From: Fen-1258 sp964441505
GTDB taxonomy: Bacteria; Bacteroidota; Ignavibacteria; Ignavibacteriales; Melioribacteraceae
Direction: 5' to 3'
DNA length: 64,000 nt
Assembly: GCA_964441505.1 (NCBI GenBank)
Contig: CAYTUV010000013.1
Location: 1 to 64,000, forward strand
The notes beneath the pieces are model-generated. The model did no database searches, was not told where the DNA came from, and was given only the letters and a program-made list of their open reading frames with translations. Both the position numbers and the translations under genes were made by a program. Within the stretch, counting starts at the first letter, position 1. Every line of letters starts with the position of its first letter. Shown here piece after piece: positions 35,796 to 44,158 of the stretch.

Positions 35796-37181
35796 CTATT
35801 TATTATTTTTGAAACCCAGTCGCGTCAAACCTTTCTTCACAATTGGATCTTTCATAAAATATTTCCAGACAAATCCGTTCATGTAATTTTCAATCATTAT
35901 AACTATCGGACCCTGATCAAGTCCGAGATAATCTTTATCGTACCAATTTAAAGTTGGATTGAACGCATCCAGGAATCCGTATTTGCCCCAGAGTCCTTTC
36001 GAACCGTATTTATCATACATATTCATTAAAGCAGGAATAGTAATTTCCGGTGCGAAGGGGATTGAACTGCCCGTAGCTGTTGGCGCAATTGTTCCATCGT
36101 CAAATGTTGAATCGGGTCCTGAAGTTCCGCGTGCCGAATATGTCCAAAATTCTTTTCCGTCAAAATTATATTTCTCCCCCGGTCCATCGCACGCTGTCAA
36201 TCCCCAGGTAAGCGAGTCATATCCGACCCATTTATTAATATTTCTGATTGCGTATTCCCGTTGAACGTATGCTGCGCGTCTCGAATTTTCGAAATAATCC
36301 ATCCCTCTTTGCTGCATATATTTATCAATCAAACCCCGCCCATCAAACCAGAGAAAAGAGAATTGATGAATGAACAGCGCCGGAAATACAACGTGACCAA
36401 GTTCTCGGCTATAAGGTTCCCGCCACTGATATGTTTTCAACCAGGTATCGTAACCTTTTTCTGCGTCGGGCATATCCATTCCTGCTGCAATAATGTATAA
36501 GAACAAGGCTTCGGTATAACCCCACCATCCAAGTTTATTGAAGCCATCTTTTTTATCCCAGCCGAGTGAGATTGTGTTTGCATATTGACCGGTAGGCGGC
36601 ATTGTGAAAAATTTCCAATCGACTCTGTTTAATAATTTTGTTGCTAACTCTCTGATCTGTTTTTCTTTTTCATTTGTACCATTATAATATTGCCGCGCGA
36701 AAATAATTCCGCAATAAAGTAATCCGGAATCGATAGACGAAAGTTCGCTATTCCAAAACCGCTTTCCGGTTTTCATATCAAGAAAGTGATAATAAAACCC
36801 TTTATAACCGGAGGCTAACGGTTCGGTACTCTGTTCGGAATTCCACAAAAAATTGAGCATTGAAAGTGTGTATTGAACAGACTGCTCTCTCGTAATCCAT
36901 CCCTTTTCCGCACCAATTGCCCAGATAGGAACTGCAAAACCAACAGCAGCTATAGTTGCAGGTGATCCATCTTGTGAACGGTCTTTCACCATTCCATTTT
37001 CGGGATTCATTTCGTGAATGAAGTATAGAAATGATTTGTATTGCAGAGTACTTAGAAATGCCTGTTCTTTTTGAGTGAGTTTGAAATCTACTTTATCATA
37101 AGAAAGATATTTCATATTCCGGGATTGACATCCTGCATTCATAATGAAAACGAAAAGGAGCAAGCAAATTAACTTTCTCAT
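35796..37181 (-). CDS. GH144-like (PF10091) lipoprotein
   Basis: 461 residues with a lipoprotein signal (MRKLICLLLFVFIMNAGCQ, Cys18). The rest is one (alpha/alpha)6 PF10091 domain: KSFLYFIHEMNPENGMVKDR, PATIAAVGFAVPIWAIGAEK, WGLTACDGPG, DDGTIAPTATGSSIPFAP, GLDQGPIVIMIENY. The family includes bacterial GH144 endo-beta-1,2-glucanases. It is probably anchored to a membrane and acts in the periplasm or at the surface. It shares the family with the T9SS enzyme at 31423 but lacks FN3 and sorting domain. 18 bp downstream of the GH94 gene, thus same operon. Confidence 0.85.
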   Translation of the reverse strand: MRKLICLLLFVFIMNAGCQSRNMKYLSYDKVDFKLTQKEQAFLSTLQYKSFLYFIHEMNPENGMVKDRSQDGSPATIAAVGFAVPIWAIGAEKGWITREQSVQYTLSMLNFLWNSEQSTEPLASGYKGFYYHFLDMKTGKRFWNSELSSIDSGLLYCGIIFARQYYNGTNEKEKQIRELATKLLNRVDWKFFTMPPTGQYANTISLGWDKKDGFNKLGWWGYTEALFLYIIAAGMDMPDAEKGYDTWLKTYQWREPYSRELGHVVFPALFIHQFSFLWFDGRGLIDKYMQQRGMDYFENSRRAAYVQREYAIRNINKWVGYDSLTWGLTACDGPGEKYNFDGKEFWTYSARGTSGPDSTFDDGTIAPTATGSSIPFAPEITIPALMNMYDKYGSKGLWGKYGFLDAFNPTLNWYDKDYLGLDQGPIVIMIENYMNGFVWKYFMKDPIVKKGLTRLGFKNNK

Positions 37182-37199
37182 AAAACACCTTTCGGATTT

Positions 37200-39581
37200 T
37201 TAAAGTATAACTTTAACTTCAACTACAATGCTATTTACCGGTCTGATAAGATTTTCAGCTTGCTTAATTCCATTGACAAAAATTTCTGAAACGCCGAATG
37301 AAACACCGGATTTATTCTCCACTTCTATATTATAAACCGTTCCGTGAAAAGTACGTTTAACTTTGTATCCCTTCCACGTTTTTGGAATGCATGGATCAAC
37401 CAACAAACCATTTTCAGTTGGACGAATACCAAGAATCCATTCCAGAACAACTTTACTGTACCATTGAGCGGATCCGGTATACCATGTCCATCCCGCCATT
37501 CCATAATTTGGTGAATCAGGTCCGTCAATATTACCCGGAGTTACGAAAGGTTCTGCAACGTATTTTTCGGGATCCATTCCACTATTAATTGGATTCAATC
37601 TTGAATATGCCAGCCAGGCATTGTCTGCATCTTTCATCATCGCATAAGCCTGAATTGCCCAGGTTGCGGCGTGAGTATATACACCGCCGTTCTCTCTTCT
37701 TGCAGGTGCGTAACGGGAAAGATAACCAATATATTTATCCGGCTTAGAATATGCTGGCCAAAGCAGAAGTGCACCGTTATCTTTTAATAAATAGTCCGAT
37801 ACAGAATTCATCGCGGCCGTCTGTTTTTCTTCATCTGTTGAATTGCTTATAACACTCCATGTTTGAGCGTTGAGATAAATTTTTCCCTCTTCACATTCAT
37901 CACTTCCTATCTTAATACCATTATCCTTAGTTGCGCGCCAAAACCATTTGCCATCCCAAGCGAACTTGTTGATTGCCTCTTTCAATTCATCAGCTTTCAA
38001 ATTGTAACGAATTTGCAAATCAGCTCTTCCAACTTTTTCTGATAAACTTGCAAATCTTCTTAAGATTAGATATAAGAAATGTGCGAGCCAAACAGATTCT
38101 CCTTTAAATTCCAGACCAACAGCACTCAAACCGTCATTCCAATCACCGGCTCCAATTAAAGGCAAGCCGCGGTCACTAAACCGTGTTAATACTTTTTCAA
38201 TTGAAGCGACACAATGATTAAAAAGAGAATCCTCTTTTTCTTTATTATCGTAATATGGTTCTGTCTCATTTAGGAATTCGTAATTAGCAGTTTCATCAAG
38301 ATAATGGAAGAGAATAAATGGAAGCCACAGAAGGTCGTCTGTCATTTTAGTTGGCAATCCGGTTTCGCTAATTGGATGCCACCAATGGAGAACTGTACCA
38401 TCTTCAAATTGATGGCGGGCGTGAAGACGAATTTGTTTCTCGGTTAATTTGTGATCAATCGGCAGATAGACCATACTATCCTGAAGTTGATCTCGAAAAC
38501 CAAACGCTCCGCTCTGCTGATAGTATGCTGTACGGGCCATTAACCTTCCCGCTATAGCCTGATAACGAGCCCACTTATTAATCATCAGATCCATCGCATC
38601 ATCGGGCGTATTAATTTCAAGTGTACCTAATAAATTTGTCCAATATTTTTTTACATCTTCCAGAGCATTCTTTATCTGCTCTTCGGTTCGGAATTTTTTT
38701 AATGTTTCAAAAACATTCTTCTTAGTCGGTTGTATTCCGAGATAAAACGCGATTGATTTGGATTTACCCTCAGTTATATTTGCTTTAACATGGACTGTTG
38801 CGATCGAGTCGTTCCATTTGCCAACTTTATTTGAAAGCGCTTCTTTCATCAAGCCGGCTGGGTTATCGAGATTATTGTATTGGCCGATAAATTCCTCTTT
38901 ATCCCCTTCGAAATCAATTATCGCTTTATTGGAAGAAATAAATCCATAGTAAGGGTATTCAATATTCCAGTGCCCCCTATCTCCGAGCGGAACCTCCCAC
39001 AATCGTTTTGTTGCAAGCATTGCATTGTTTTCTGCATTGAATTCTGTCTCTATAAATTGTTTATGAAATTCGCGATGATGATCGTTTGAAGTACCGAGGC
39101 ACCATTCGAAATAAGAATAGATAGAAAGATCAAGCGGCTCTTTAGAGTTATTGGTGATCTTGAAATCCCAGATTTCAAGATTGTCATTCATAGGAACAAA
39201 CAGTGTTAATTTTACAACAATGTTTTTGAATTCGGATTTGAATACAGTATAGCCGAAACCGTAACGGGCTTCATAATTTTGTAATTCTGTTTTTGAAGGC
39301 ATCCATGTTGGGTTCCAGATTTCGCCGGTTTTGTTATTCTTGAAATAAAAATATTTGCCCCAGTCATCGCGTATCATATCCTGGTGCCATCGGTTTAAGC
39401 GGTTAAATTCGGAATGTTCATTCCAGCTGAAGCCGCCTCCAATTTGTGAAACCACCAATCCATAAACTCCGTTCGAAATAACATTGATCCATGGCTTAGG
39501 AGTTTTATGATTTGTGATTACATATTCGTTCCCGTCATCCGTGAAATGACCGTATTTGGTTCTATACTTTGCCACTTTCAA
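37200..39581 (-). CDS. GH94 glycoside phosphorylase
   Basis: 793 residues, no signal peptide. N-terminal KYGHFTDDGNEYVITNHKTP, GGGFSWNEHSEFNRLNRW, and the (alpha/alpha)6 barrel with QSGAFGFRDQLQDSM, HARHQFEDGTVLHWWHP and GAGDWNDG, in which D483 is the catalytic acid of GH94. It phosphorolyses beta-linked gluco-oligosaccharides to glucose-1-phosphate. Cellobiose-, chitobiose- and sophoro-oligosaccharide-type phosphorylases share this fold; neighbours of GH144 type favour beta-1,2-glucans, but length is nearer to cellobiose phosphorylase. The frame opens at TTG (39581) or GTG (39575) because TAA lies four codons upstream. MITE copy B ends 17 bp upstream and so forms the 5' leader. Confidence 0.88.
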   Translation of the reverse strand: MKVAKYRTKYGHFTDDGNEYVITNHKTPKPWINVISNGVYGLVVSQIGGGFSWNEHSEFNRLNRWHQDMIRDDWGKYFYFKNNKTGEIWNPTWMPSKTELQNYEARYGFGYTVFKSEFKNIVVKLTLFVPMNDNLEIWDFKITNNSKEPLDLSIYSYFEWCLGTSNDHHREFHKQFIETEFNAENNAMLATKRLWEVPLGDRGHWNIEYPYYGFISSNKAIIDFEGDKEEFIGQYNNLDNPAGLMKEALSNKVGKWNDSIATVHVKANITEGKSKSIAFYLGIQPTKKNVFETLKKFRTEEQIKNALEDVKKYWTNLLGTLEINTPDDAMDLMINKWARYQAIAGRLMARTAYYQQSGAFGFRDQLQDSMVYLPIDHKLTEKQIRLHARHQFEDGTVLHWWHPISETGLPTKMTDDLLWLPFILFHYLDETANYEFLNETEPYYDNKEKEDSLFNHCVASIEKVLTRFSDRGLPLIGAGDWNDGLSAVGLEFKGESVWLAHFLYLILRRFASLSEKVGRADLQIRYNLKADELKEAINKFAWDGKWFWRATKDNGIKIGSDECEEGKIYLNAQTWSVISNSTDEEKQTAAMNSVSDYLLKDNGALLLWPAYSKPDKYIGYLSRYAPARRENGGVYTHAATWAIQAYAMMKDADNAWLAYSRLNPINSGMDPEKYVAEPFVTPGNIDGPDSPNYGMAGWTWYTGSAQWYSKVVLEWILGIRPTENGLLVDPCIPKTWKGYKVKRTFHGTVYNIEVENKSGVSFGVSEIFVNGIKQAENLIRPVNSIVVEVKVIL

Positions 39582-39598
39582 TTTTCCGATTTAATAGT

Positions 39599-39694
39599 GG
39601 ACATCTCTAATAACTTCAATAATAATCTGTGGAAATCATTTTAATCCGTTTTATCAGCGTTCCATTTTTTAAAAAATAGTTTTTAGAGATCTCC
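39599..39694. mobile_element. MITE-like element, copy B
   Basis: 96 bp. Ends GGACATCTCTAATAACT (39599-39615) and AGTTTTTAGAGATCTCC (39678-39694) are inverted with two mismatches. TAGT flanks both sides exactly (39595-39598, 39695-39698). The whole core aligns with copy A (AATAATCTG, AATCCG, ATCAGCGTT, TTTAAAAAATAGTTTTTAG). It fills the gap between the LacI stop and the GH94 start. Confidence 0.78.
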
Positions 39695-39699
39695 TAGTT

Positions 39700-40695
39700 T
39701 TAGCATGAGCTTCTAATTACAAGTTCAGATGTAATTTCTTTTTTCTGAATTGTTTTGTTAACTGTACCATTCATTTTTTCTATGAGCCGTTCTGCGGCCA
39801 CTTTACCAATTTTATCAGTATCAACTCTTATTGTAGTCAGAGATGGATTTGCATATTCCGAGATCAGAATATCATCAAATCCTGTGACTGCAATGTCGGC
39901 CGGTATTTTTAGTCCCTTTGAATGTATTGCCTTGTAGCAACCGAGAGCCATCATATCATTAGCTGCAAAAATTACATCCGGTTTTTCTTTTTCATTAAGA
40001 AGTTTTGAGCAAGCCCGTTCACCGCTCTCCATCGTAAAATTTCCATTTGTTAACCAACTCTTCTTTACTGCAATTTTATATTTTGAACAAGCATCTATAA
40101 ATCCTTTCTTTCTCAAAAAGGCATCATTGTTATTCGGCGGTCCGGATATATGAGCGATTTTTTTGTATCCCTTTTCCGCCAGAAATTCCACCATTCTAAA
40201 TGCCGATTGATAATTATCAGTCGTAACGACATCAAAATCCCCAATGTTATCATCTCCGCTGATCAATACGAATGGAACGTTTCCGCTGACAAGCATTTTT
40301 TTAATATCGCTATTTATAAACGGTATGAGTAAAATAAATCCACCGACTATTCCGCAGTTCATCATTGTATTAATGGATTCTGTAATCGATCTGTTTTCGT
40401 GGGAACTCATAACCATCGTGTAATATCCATTCAGATAAGAGGTGCCATCAATACTCCTTATTATTTCCGAGAAGTATTCATCGGATATATCGGGTAGTAC
40501 TAAGCCGATGATATTTGATTTACCTTTCACAAAGTTACGTGCGATAATATTCGGATTATAGTTGAACTGCTTCGCGATTTTAAGTACTAAGCTTTTAGTG
40601 TCCGAGCGGACTTTACTATCGCCGCTAAGAGCCCTTGATACAGTGGCAATTGACACATTTGCCTTTTTTGCAATCTGTTTTATAGTGATCGGCAT
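39700..40695 (-). CDS. LacI-family transcription regulator
   Basis: 331 residues. Helix-turn-helix at 4-23 (TIKQIAKKANVSIATVSRAL), hinge, then periplasmic-binding-protein-like domain (IIGLVLPDISDEYFSEI, GYKKIAHISGPPNN, PDVIFAANDMMALG, VTGFDDILISEYANPSLTT). A perfect 18-bp palindrome centred on CG, as LacI proteins bind, lies 28 bp upstream of its start. It probably represses itself, the minus-strand GH94-to-ABC genes, and perhaps the divergent GH3 gene, until an oligosaccharide appears. The inducer is unknown. Confidence 0.92.
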   Translation of the reverse strand: MPITIKQIAKKANVSIATVSRALSGDSKVRSDTKSLVLKIAKQFNYNPNIIARNFVKGKSNIIGLVLPDISDEYFSEIIRSIDGTSYLNGYYTMVMSSHENRSITESINTMMNCGIVGGFILLIPFINSDIKKMLVSGNVPFVLISGDDNIGDFDVVTTDNYQSAFRMVEFLAEKGYKKIAHISGPPNNNDAFLRKKGFIDACSKYKIAVKKSWLTNGNFTMESGERACSKLLNEKEKPDVIFAANDMMALGCYKAIHSKGLKIPADIAVTGFDDILISEYANPSLTTIRVDTDKIGKVAAERLIEKMNGTVNKTIQKKEITSELVIRSSC

Positions 40696-40722
40696 TAGAA
40701 TCTGTTTTGGGGGAAAGTGTAT

Positions 40723-40740
40723 AATGTAAACGTTTACATT
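40723..40740. promoter_or_regulatory. LacI-type operator, perfect palindrome
   Basis: AATGTAAACGTTTACATT is a perfect 18-bp inverted repeat with the central CG expected for LacI/GalR operators. It sits 28 bp upstream of the LacI gene and 222 bp upstream of the divergent GH3 gene. No second copy was noticed elsewhere in the window by eye. Confidence 0.85.
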
Positions 40741-40962
40741 GCTGTTTTAACTTAACTATGCCAATCGTGATTGTCAAGAGCTATTTTTAAGAGTCTGAAA
40801 ATTTTATGATAATCCGTAACTGGAAATCTTCATTGAAAATCCAAAAGTGAGTCATTTTAATTCCCTTACAAAGATGAATCACTAACCATGTAATAAGTTT
40901 AGAAAATTGTAAATTTATGGTAACATAATTTTGAGATGAAAAACCACAGAGGATAGTTGAGT

Positions 40963-43900
40963 ATGCTGCTTATTAAAAGGCTTTACAGGTATTTAATCCC
41001 AACGATTGTATTAGTAGTTATTCTTTTCCGTGCCGATTACTCCGCCCAGACTCTTGAAGAACGCATCACCGAGTTAATGTCGAAGATGACTCTTGAAGAA
41101 AAAGTGCTGCAGCTTCACAAAGAAGGAGGAATGAATACTGCGGATAACCTGCGTTTAAATATCCCGGGTTTTATTATGTCGGACGGACCACATGGTGTAC
41201 GTAACGGTACAGCAACTTCATTTCCAGTCGGGATAGGATTGGCAGCTACATGGGACGTTGATCTGGTTTATAAAGTGGGTGAAGCAATGGGAAAAGAATT
41301 TCGCGGAAAAGGAATTCACCAAATGCTTGGACCTGTTCTGGATTTATGTCTCGATCCCCGCAATGGCAGGTCTCCTGAAACGGGCGGAGAAGATCCTTAC
41401 TTGAATGCAAAGATCAATACTTCAGTCGTTCAAGGTGTTCAATCAACTCCAACAATTGCAACAATAAAACATTTTTATACCGAGTACAGACAAAACGGAA
41501 GGACAAGCAATAACTACACACTCAGCAACCGGATGTTGCTTGAACATCATGGATTTCAATTCCGTGATGCGGTTCAGACCGGAGGTGCTATGAGTGTGAT
41601 GAATTCTTACAACCTTATTAATGGATTGAAAGCAGCGGAGAATCCAACTCTTTTAGGAACTGTACTAAGAACAAAATGGGGATTTCCCTATTACGTTGTT
41701 TCTGATTGGGGTTCTCTCTGGGATGCAAAAAAAGCAATCGAGGCAGGATGCGATATTGAAATGGGTTCCGGTCTTTATGAAAACACAACAGCCGGTTTGT
41801 TAGCTCTCGTTAAAAGTGGAAAAGTTACTGAAGCAACAATTAATGAAGCTGTGCGAAGAGTATTACGTACAAAATATTTATCAGGAATAATGGATTACTA
41901 CCCAGCCGGTGATCCTTCTGATATTAACAGCCCGGCACATCAAGTTCTTTCTCTTGAAGCGGGCAAAAAAGGAATTGTACTTTTAAAGAATCAGGAAAAC
42001 ATTTTACCCTTGGATAAAACCATAATAAAAACAATTGCTGTGCTTGGACCGAACGCGAATGAAATGAGAACCGATGCATCGGGCAGCAGTTGGGTTGATC
42101 CGGTTTATAAAGTTTCTCCCCGTGAAGGAATTGAAAAATATATTGGTATTGACAGAGTCTTGTATGCCCAGGGCTGCACAATTGCAGGTGAATATGCAAG
42201 CGATGTCTCCGACGCACTTCAAAAAGCAGCTCAAGCAGATATTGTTATTTATTTCGGAGGCCTGGACCCAACACAGGAAGGAGAACCTATCGACCGTGTT
42301 AATGGTTCTATCGAACTTCCGGGAAAGCAGAAAGATTTCATTCAACTTATTGGAAAGGTAAATCCGAATGTTATAGTTGTTATGATAAGTGGGGGAATCT
42401 GCACTCCAACTCCCTTCATCAATAATATCAAAGGTTTGCTATATGCATTTTATCCGGGACAGGAAGGAGGCAACGCTATTGCGCAAGTGTTGTTCGGAGA
42501 TTATAATCCGAGCGGCAAACTTCCGGTTACAATGCCTTTAAGTGATTCACAGCTGCCTGACCGAATGCTGAATAATCTTGATAATAATAAAGGGGGAGGC
42601 TACCGCTGGTTCGATTATAAAAAATATACTCCTCAATTTGCATTCGGTTTCGGATTAAGCTACACAACATTTGAATACAGTAATATTAGATTTTCTCAGG
42701 AAACCTATATTTTTTCGGATCAGGAACTGACTGTGTCGGTGGATGTGAAAAACACCGGTACACGCGCCGGCGAAGAGGTAGTGCAGTTGTATCTAGCCGA
42801 ACCGGTATCATTTACTCCTAAGTTTGTTAAGGATCTCAGGGGATTTAAGAAAATTTATTTAGAACCGGGAGAGACAAAAACAGTGGAATTTATTCTGGGG
42901 CCGAATGAATTTTATCATTACAGTGAGCAGTCTAGAAGCTATGAAATTGATCCCGGTACATATCATGTAAGAATCGGCGGTTCTTCTGATAATCTTAGTC
43001 TCAGCAAATCATTTGATATTAGACCGCACCCGCCGAAACCTGATCTGCAGATCGCGAACATAATGACCGTTCCCCGCTTTCCTCTTGAAGGAGATAAAGT
43101 AATTTTTCTTGCAACAATTATTAACCGGGGAACCGGTCCATCGCCGAATTCCGGATTTCATGAAGTGAGTTTCAGCGTTGACGGAAAATTTGTAAGCCGT
43201 TCGGTTGCTCTGCAGGATTCAATTTCCAAGGGAGGGATGAAGCTCGTCTGCGGAAATATCGGGGACAATAATATTAATTACTGGATTGCAGGAAAACCGG
43301 GCATGTATACAATTGAAGCATACGTTGATGATAAGAAAGCTATCAGTGAAATGATAGAAACAAATAATCAGCGAAGTACAACACTCAAAGTTTACAGCAC
43401 GCCTGCGGTTAATCTCGCATTTCGCAAAACGGTTACTGTTTCATCTATCGAAAAAACCGGAACCGAAGGAGAGAAAGCAGTTGATGGAAGTTTGGGTACA
43501 CGCTGGTCTTCCTTATTCGCCGATCCGCAATGGATAACCATAGATTTCGGAACTCCTGTTCAGTTTAATGAAGTACGCTTAAACTGGGAAGCCGCATATG
43601 CAAAGGAATATCTGGTTCAAACTTCCAATACAAATAATAATTCAGATTGGAAAACTATTTTTAGCCAAACCAACGGAAACGGCGGAGTGGAAAAATTGAG
43701 CAGCTTTCAAGGAGACGCGCGTTACCTGCGCATCTTTTGTAATAAACGGGGAACTCAGTACGGCTATTCTCTATTTGAGATTGAAGTGTTCAATAACACG
43801 ACATCGGATGTAAATGAAGGAGAGGAAGATATTCCATTCAATTTTAGCCTGAGCAACAATTATCCCAATCCTTTTAATCCATCAACGAAGATTGAGTACA

Positions 43901-44115
43901 GTTTACCTAAAGCAAGTAACGTTAAGATAGAGATCTACAATTCCCTCGGTCAGTTAGTAAACGTTTTGGAAAACTCATTCCGTAATGCAGGCAAATACAA
44001 TATGGTTTGGAACGGCAATAACTCGACTGGTGATCCGGTGAGCAGCGGAATATATTTCTACCGGATGAGCACGGAAGGATATACACTGGTAAAAAAGATG
44101 GTTTTAGTAAGATAA
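40963..44115 (+). CDS. GH3 beta-glucosidase-like enzyme with CARDB-like, discoidin and T9SS sorting domains
   Basis: About 1050 residues from the ATG at 40963 (a TTG at 40957 is possible; AGAGGA lies 9 bp before the ATG). N-terminal hydrophobic signal, GH3 N-domain (MTLEEKVLQLH, MSDGPHGVRNG, LGPVLDLCLDPRNGR) with nucleophile D248 in VVSDWG, GH3 C-domain (GKLPVTMP) and FN3-like domain (FGFGLSYTTFEYS, GEEVVQLYLAEP). Then a CARDB-like domain (PDLQIANIMTVP, EMIETNNQRS), an F5/8 C/discoidin-type carbohydrate-binding domain (AVDGSLGTRWSS, WITIDFG), and a T9SS tail (YPNPFNPSTKIEYSLPK ... KKMVLVR). It is the only plus-strand enzyme in the cluster, divergent from the LacI gene, and is likely under the same operator. 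Confidence 0.87.
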   Translation: MLLIKRLYRYLIPTIVLVVILFRADYSAQTLEERITELMSKMTLEEKVLQLHKEGGMNTADNLRLNIPGFIMSDGPHGVRNGTATSFPVGIGLAATWDVDLVYKVGEAMGKEFRGKGIHQMLGPVLDLCLDPRNGRSPETGGEDPYLNAKINTSVVQGVQSTPTIATIKHFYTEYRQNGRTSNNYTLSNRMLLEHHGFQFRDAVQTGGAMSVMNSYNLINGLKAAENPTLLGTVLRTKWGFPYYVVSDWGSLWDAKKAIEAGCDIEMGSGLYENTTAGLLALVKSGKVTEATINEAVRRVLRTKYLSGIMDYYPAGDPSDINSPAHQVLSLEAGKKGIVLLKNQENILPLDKTIIKTIAVLGPNANEMRTDASGSSWVDPVYKVSPREGIEKYIGIDRVLYAQGCTIAGEYASDVSDALQKAAQADIVIYFGGLDPTQEGEPIDRVNGSIELPGKQKDFIQLIGKVNPNVIVVMISGGICTPTPFINNIKGLLYAFYPGQEGGNAIAQVLFGDYNPSGKLPVTMPLSDSQLPDRMLNNLDNNKGGGYRWFDYKKYTPQFAFGFGLSYTTFEYSNIRFSQETYIFSDQELTVSVDVKNTGTRAGEEVVQLYLAEPVSFTPKFVKDLRGFKKIYLEPGETKTVEFILGPNEFYHYSEQSRSYEIDPGTYHVRIGGSSDNLSLSKSFDIRPHPPKPDLQIANIMTVPRFPLEGDKVIFLATIINRGTGPSPNSGFHEVSFSVDGKFVSRSVALQDSISKGGMKLVCGNIGDNNINYWIAGKPGMYTIEAYVDDKKAISEMIETNNQRSTTLKVYSTPAVNLAFRKTVTVSSIEKTGTEGEKAVDGSLGTRWSSLFADPQWITIDFGTPVQFNEVRLNWEAAYAKEYLVQTSNTNNNSDWKTIFSQTNGNGGVEKLSSFQGDARYLRIFCNKRGTQYGYSLFEIEVFNNTTSDVNEGEEDIPFNFSLSNNYPNPFNPSTKIEYSLPKASNVKIEIYNSLGQLVNVLENSFRNAGKYNMVWNGNNSTGDPVSSGIYFYRMSTEGYTLVKKMVLVR

Positions 44116-44158
44116 TTTATATGAAGGGATGCCGCGCCTGCAACATCCTGATTCAAAA

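Noticed and set aside
44116..44158. Convergent terminator between the GH3 and CotH genes
   Set aside because: Only a five- to six-bp GGATG/CATCC pairing with a 13-nt loop and no T-run.
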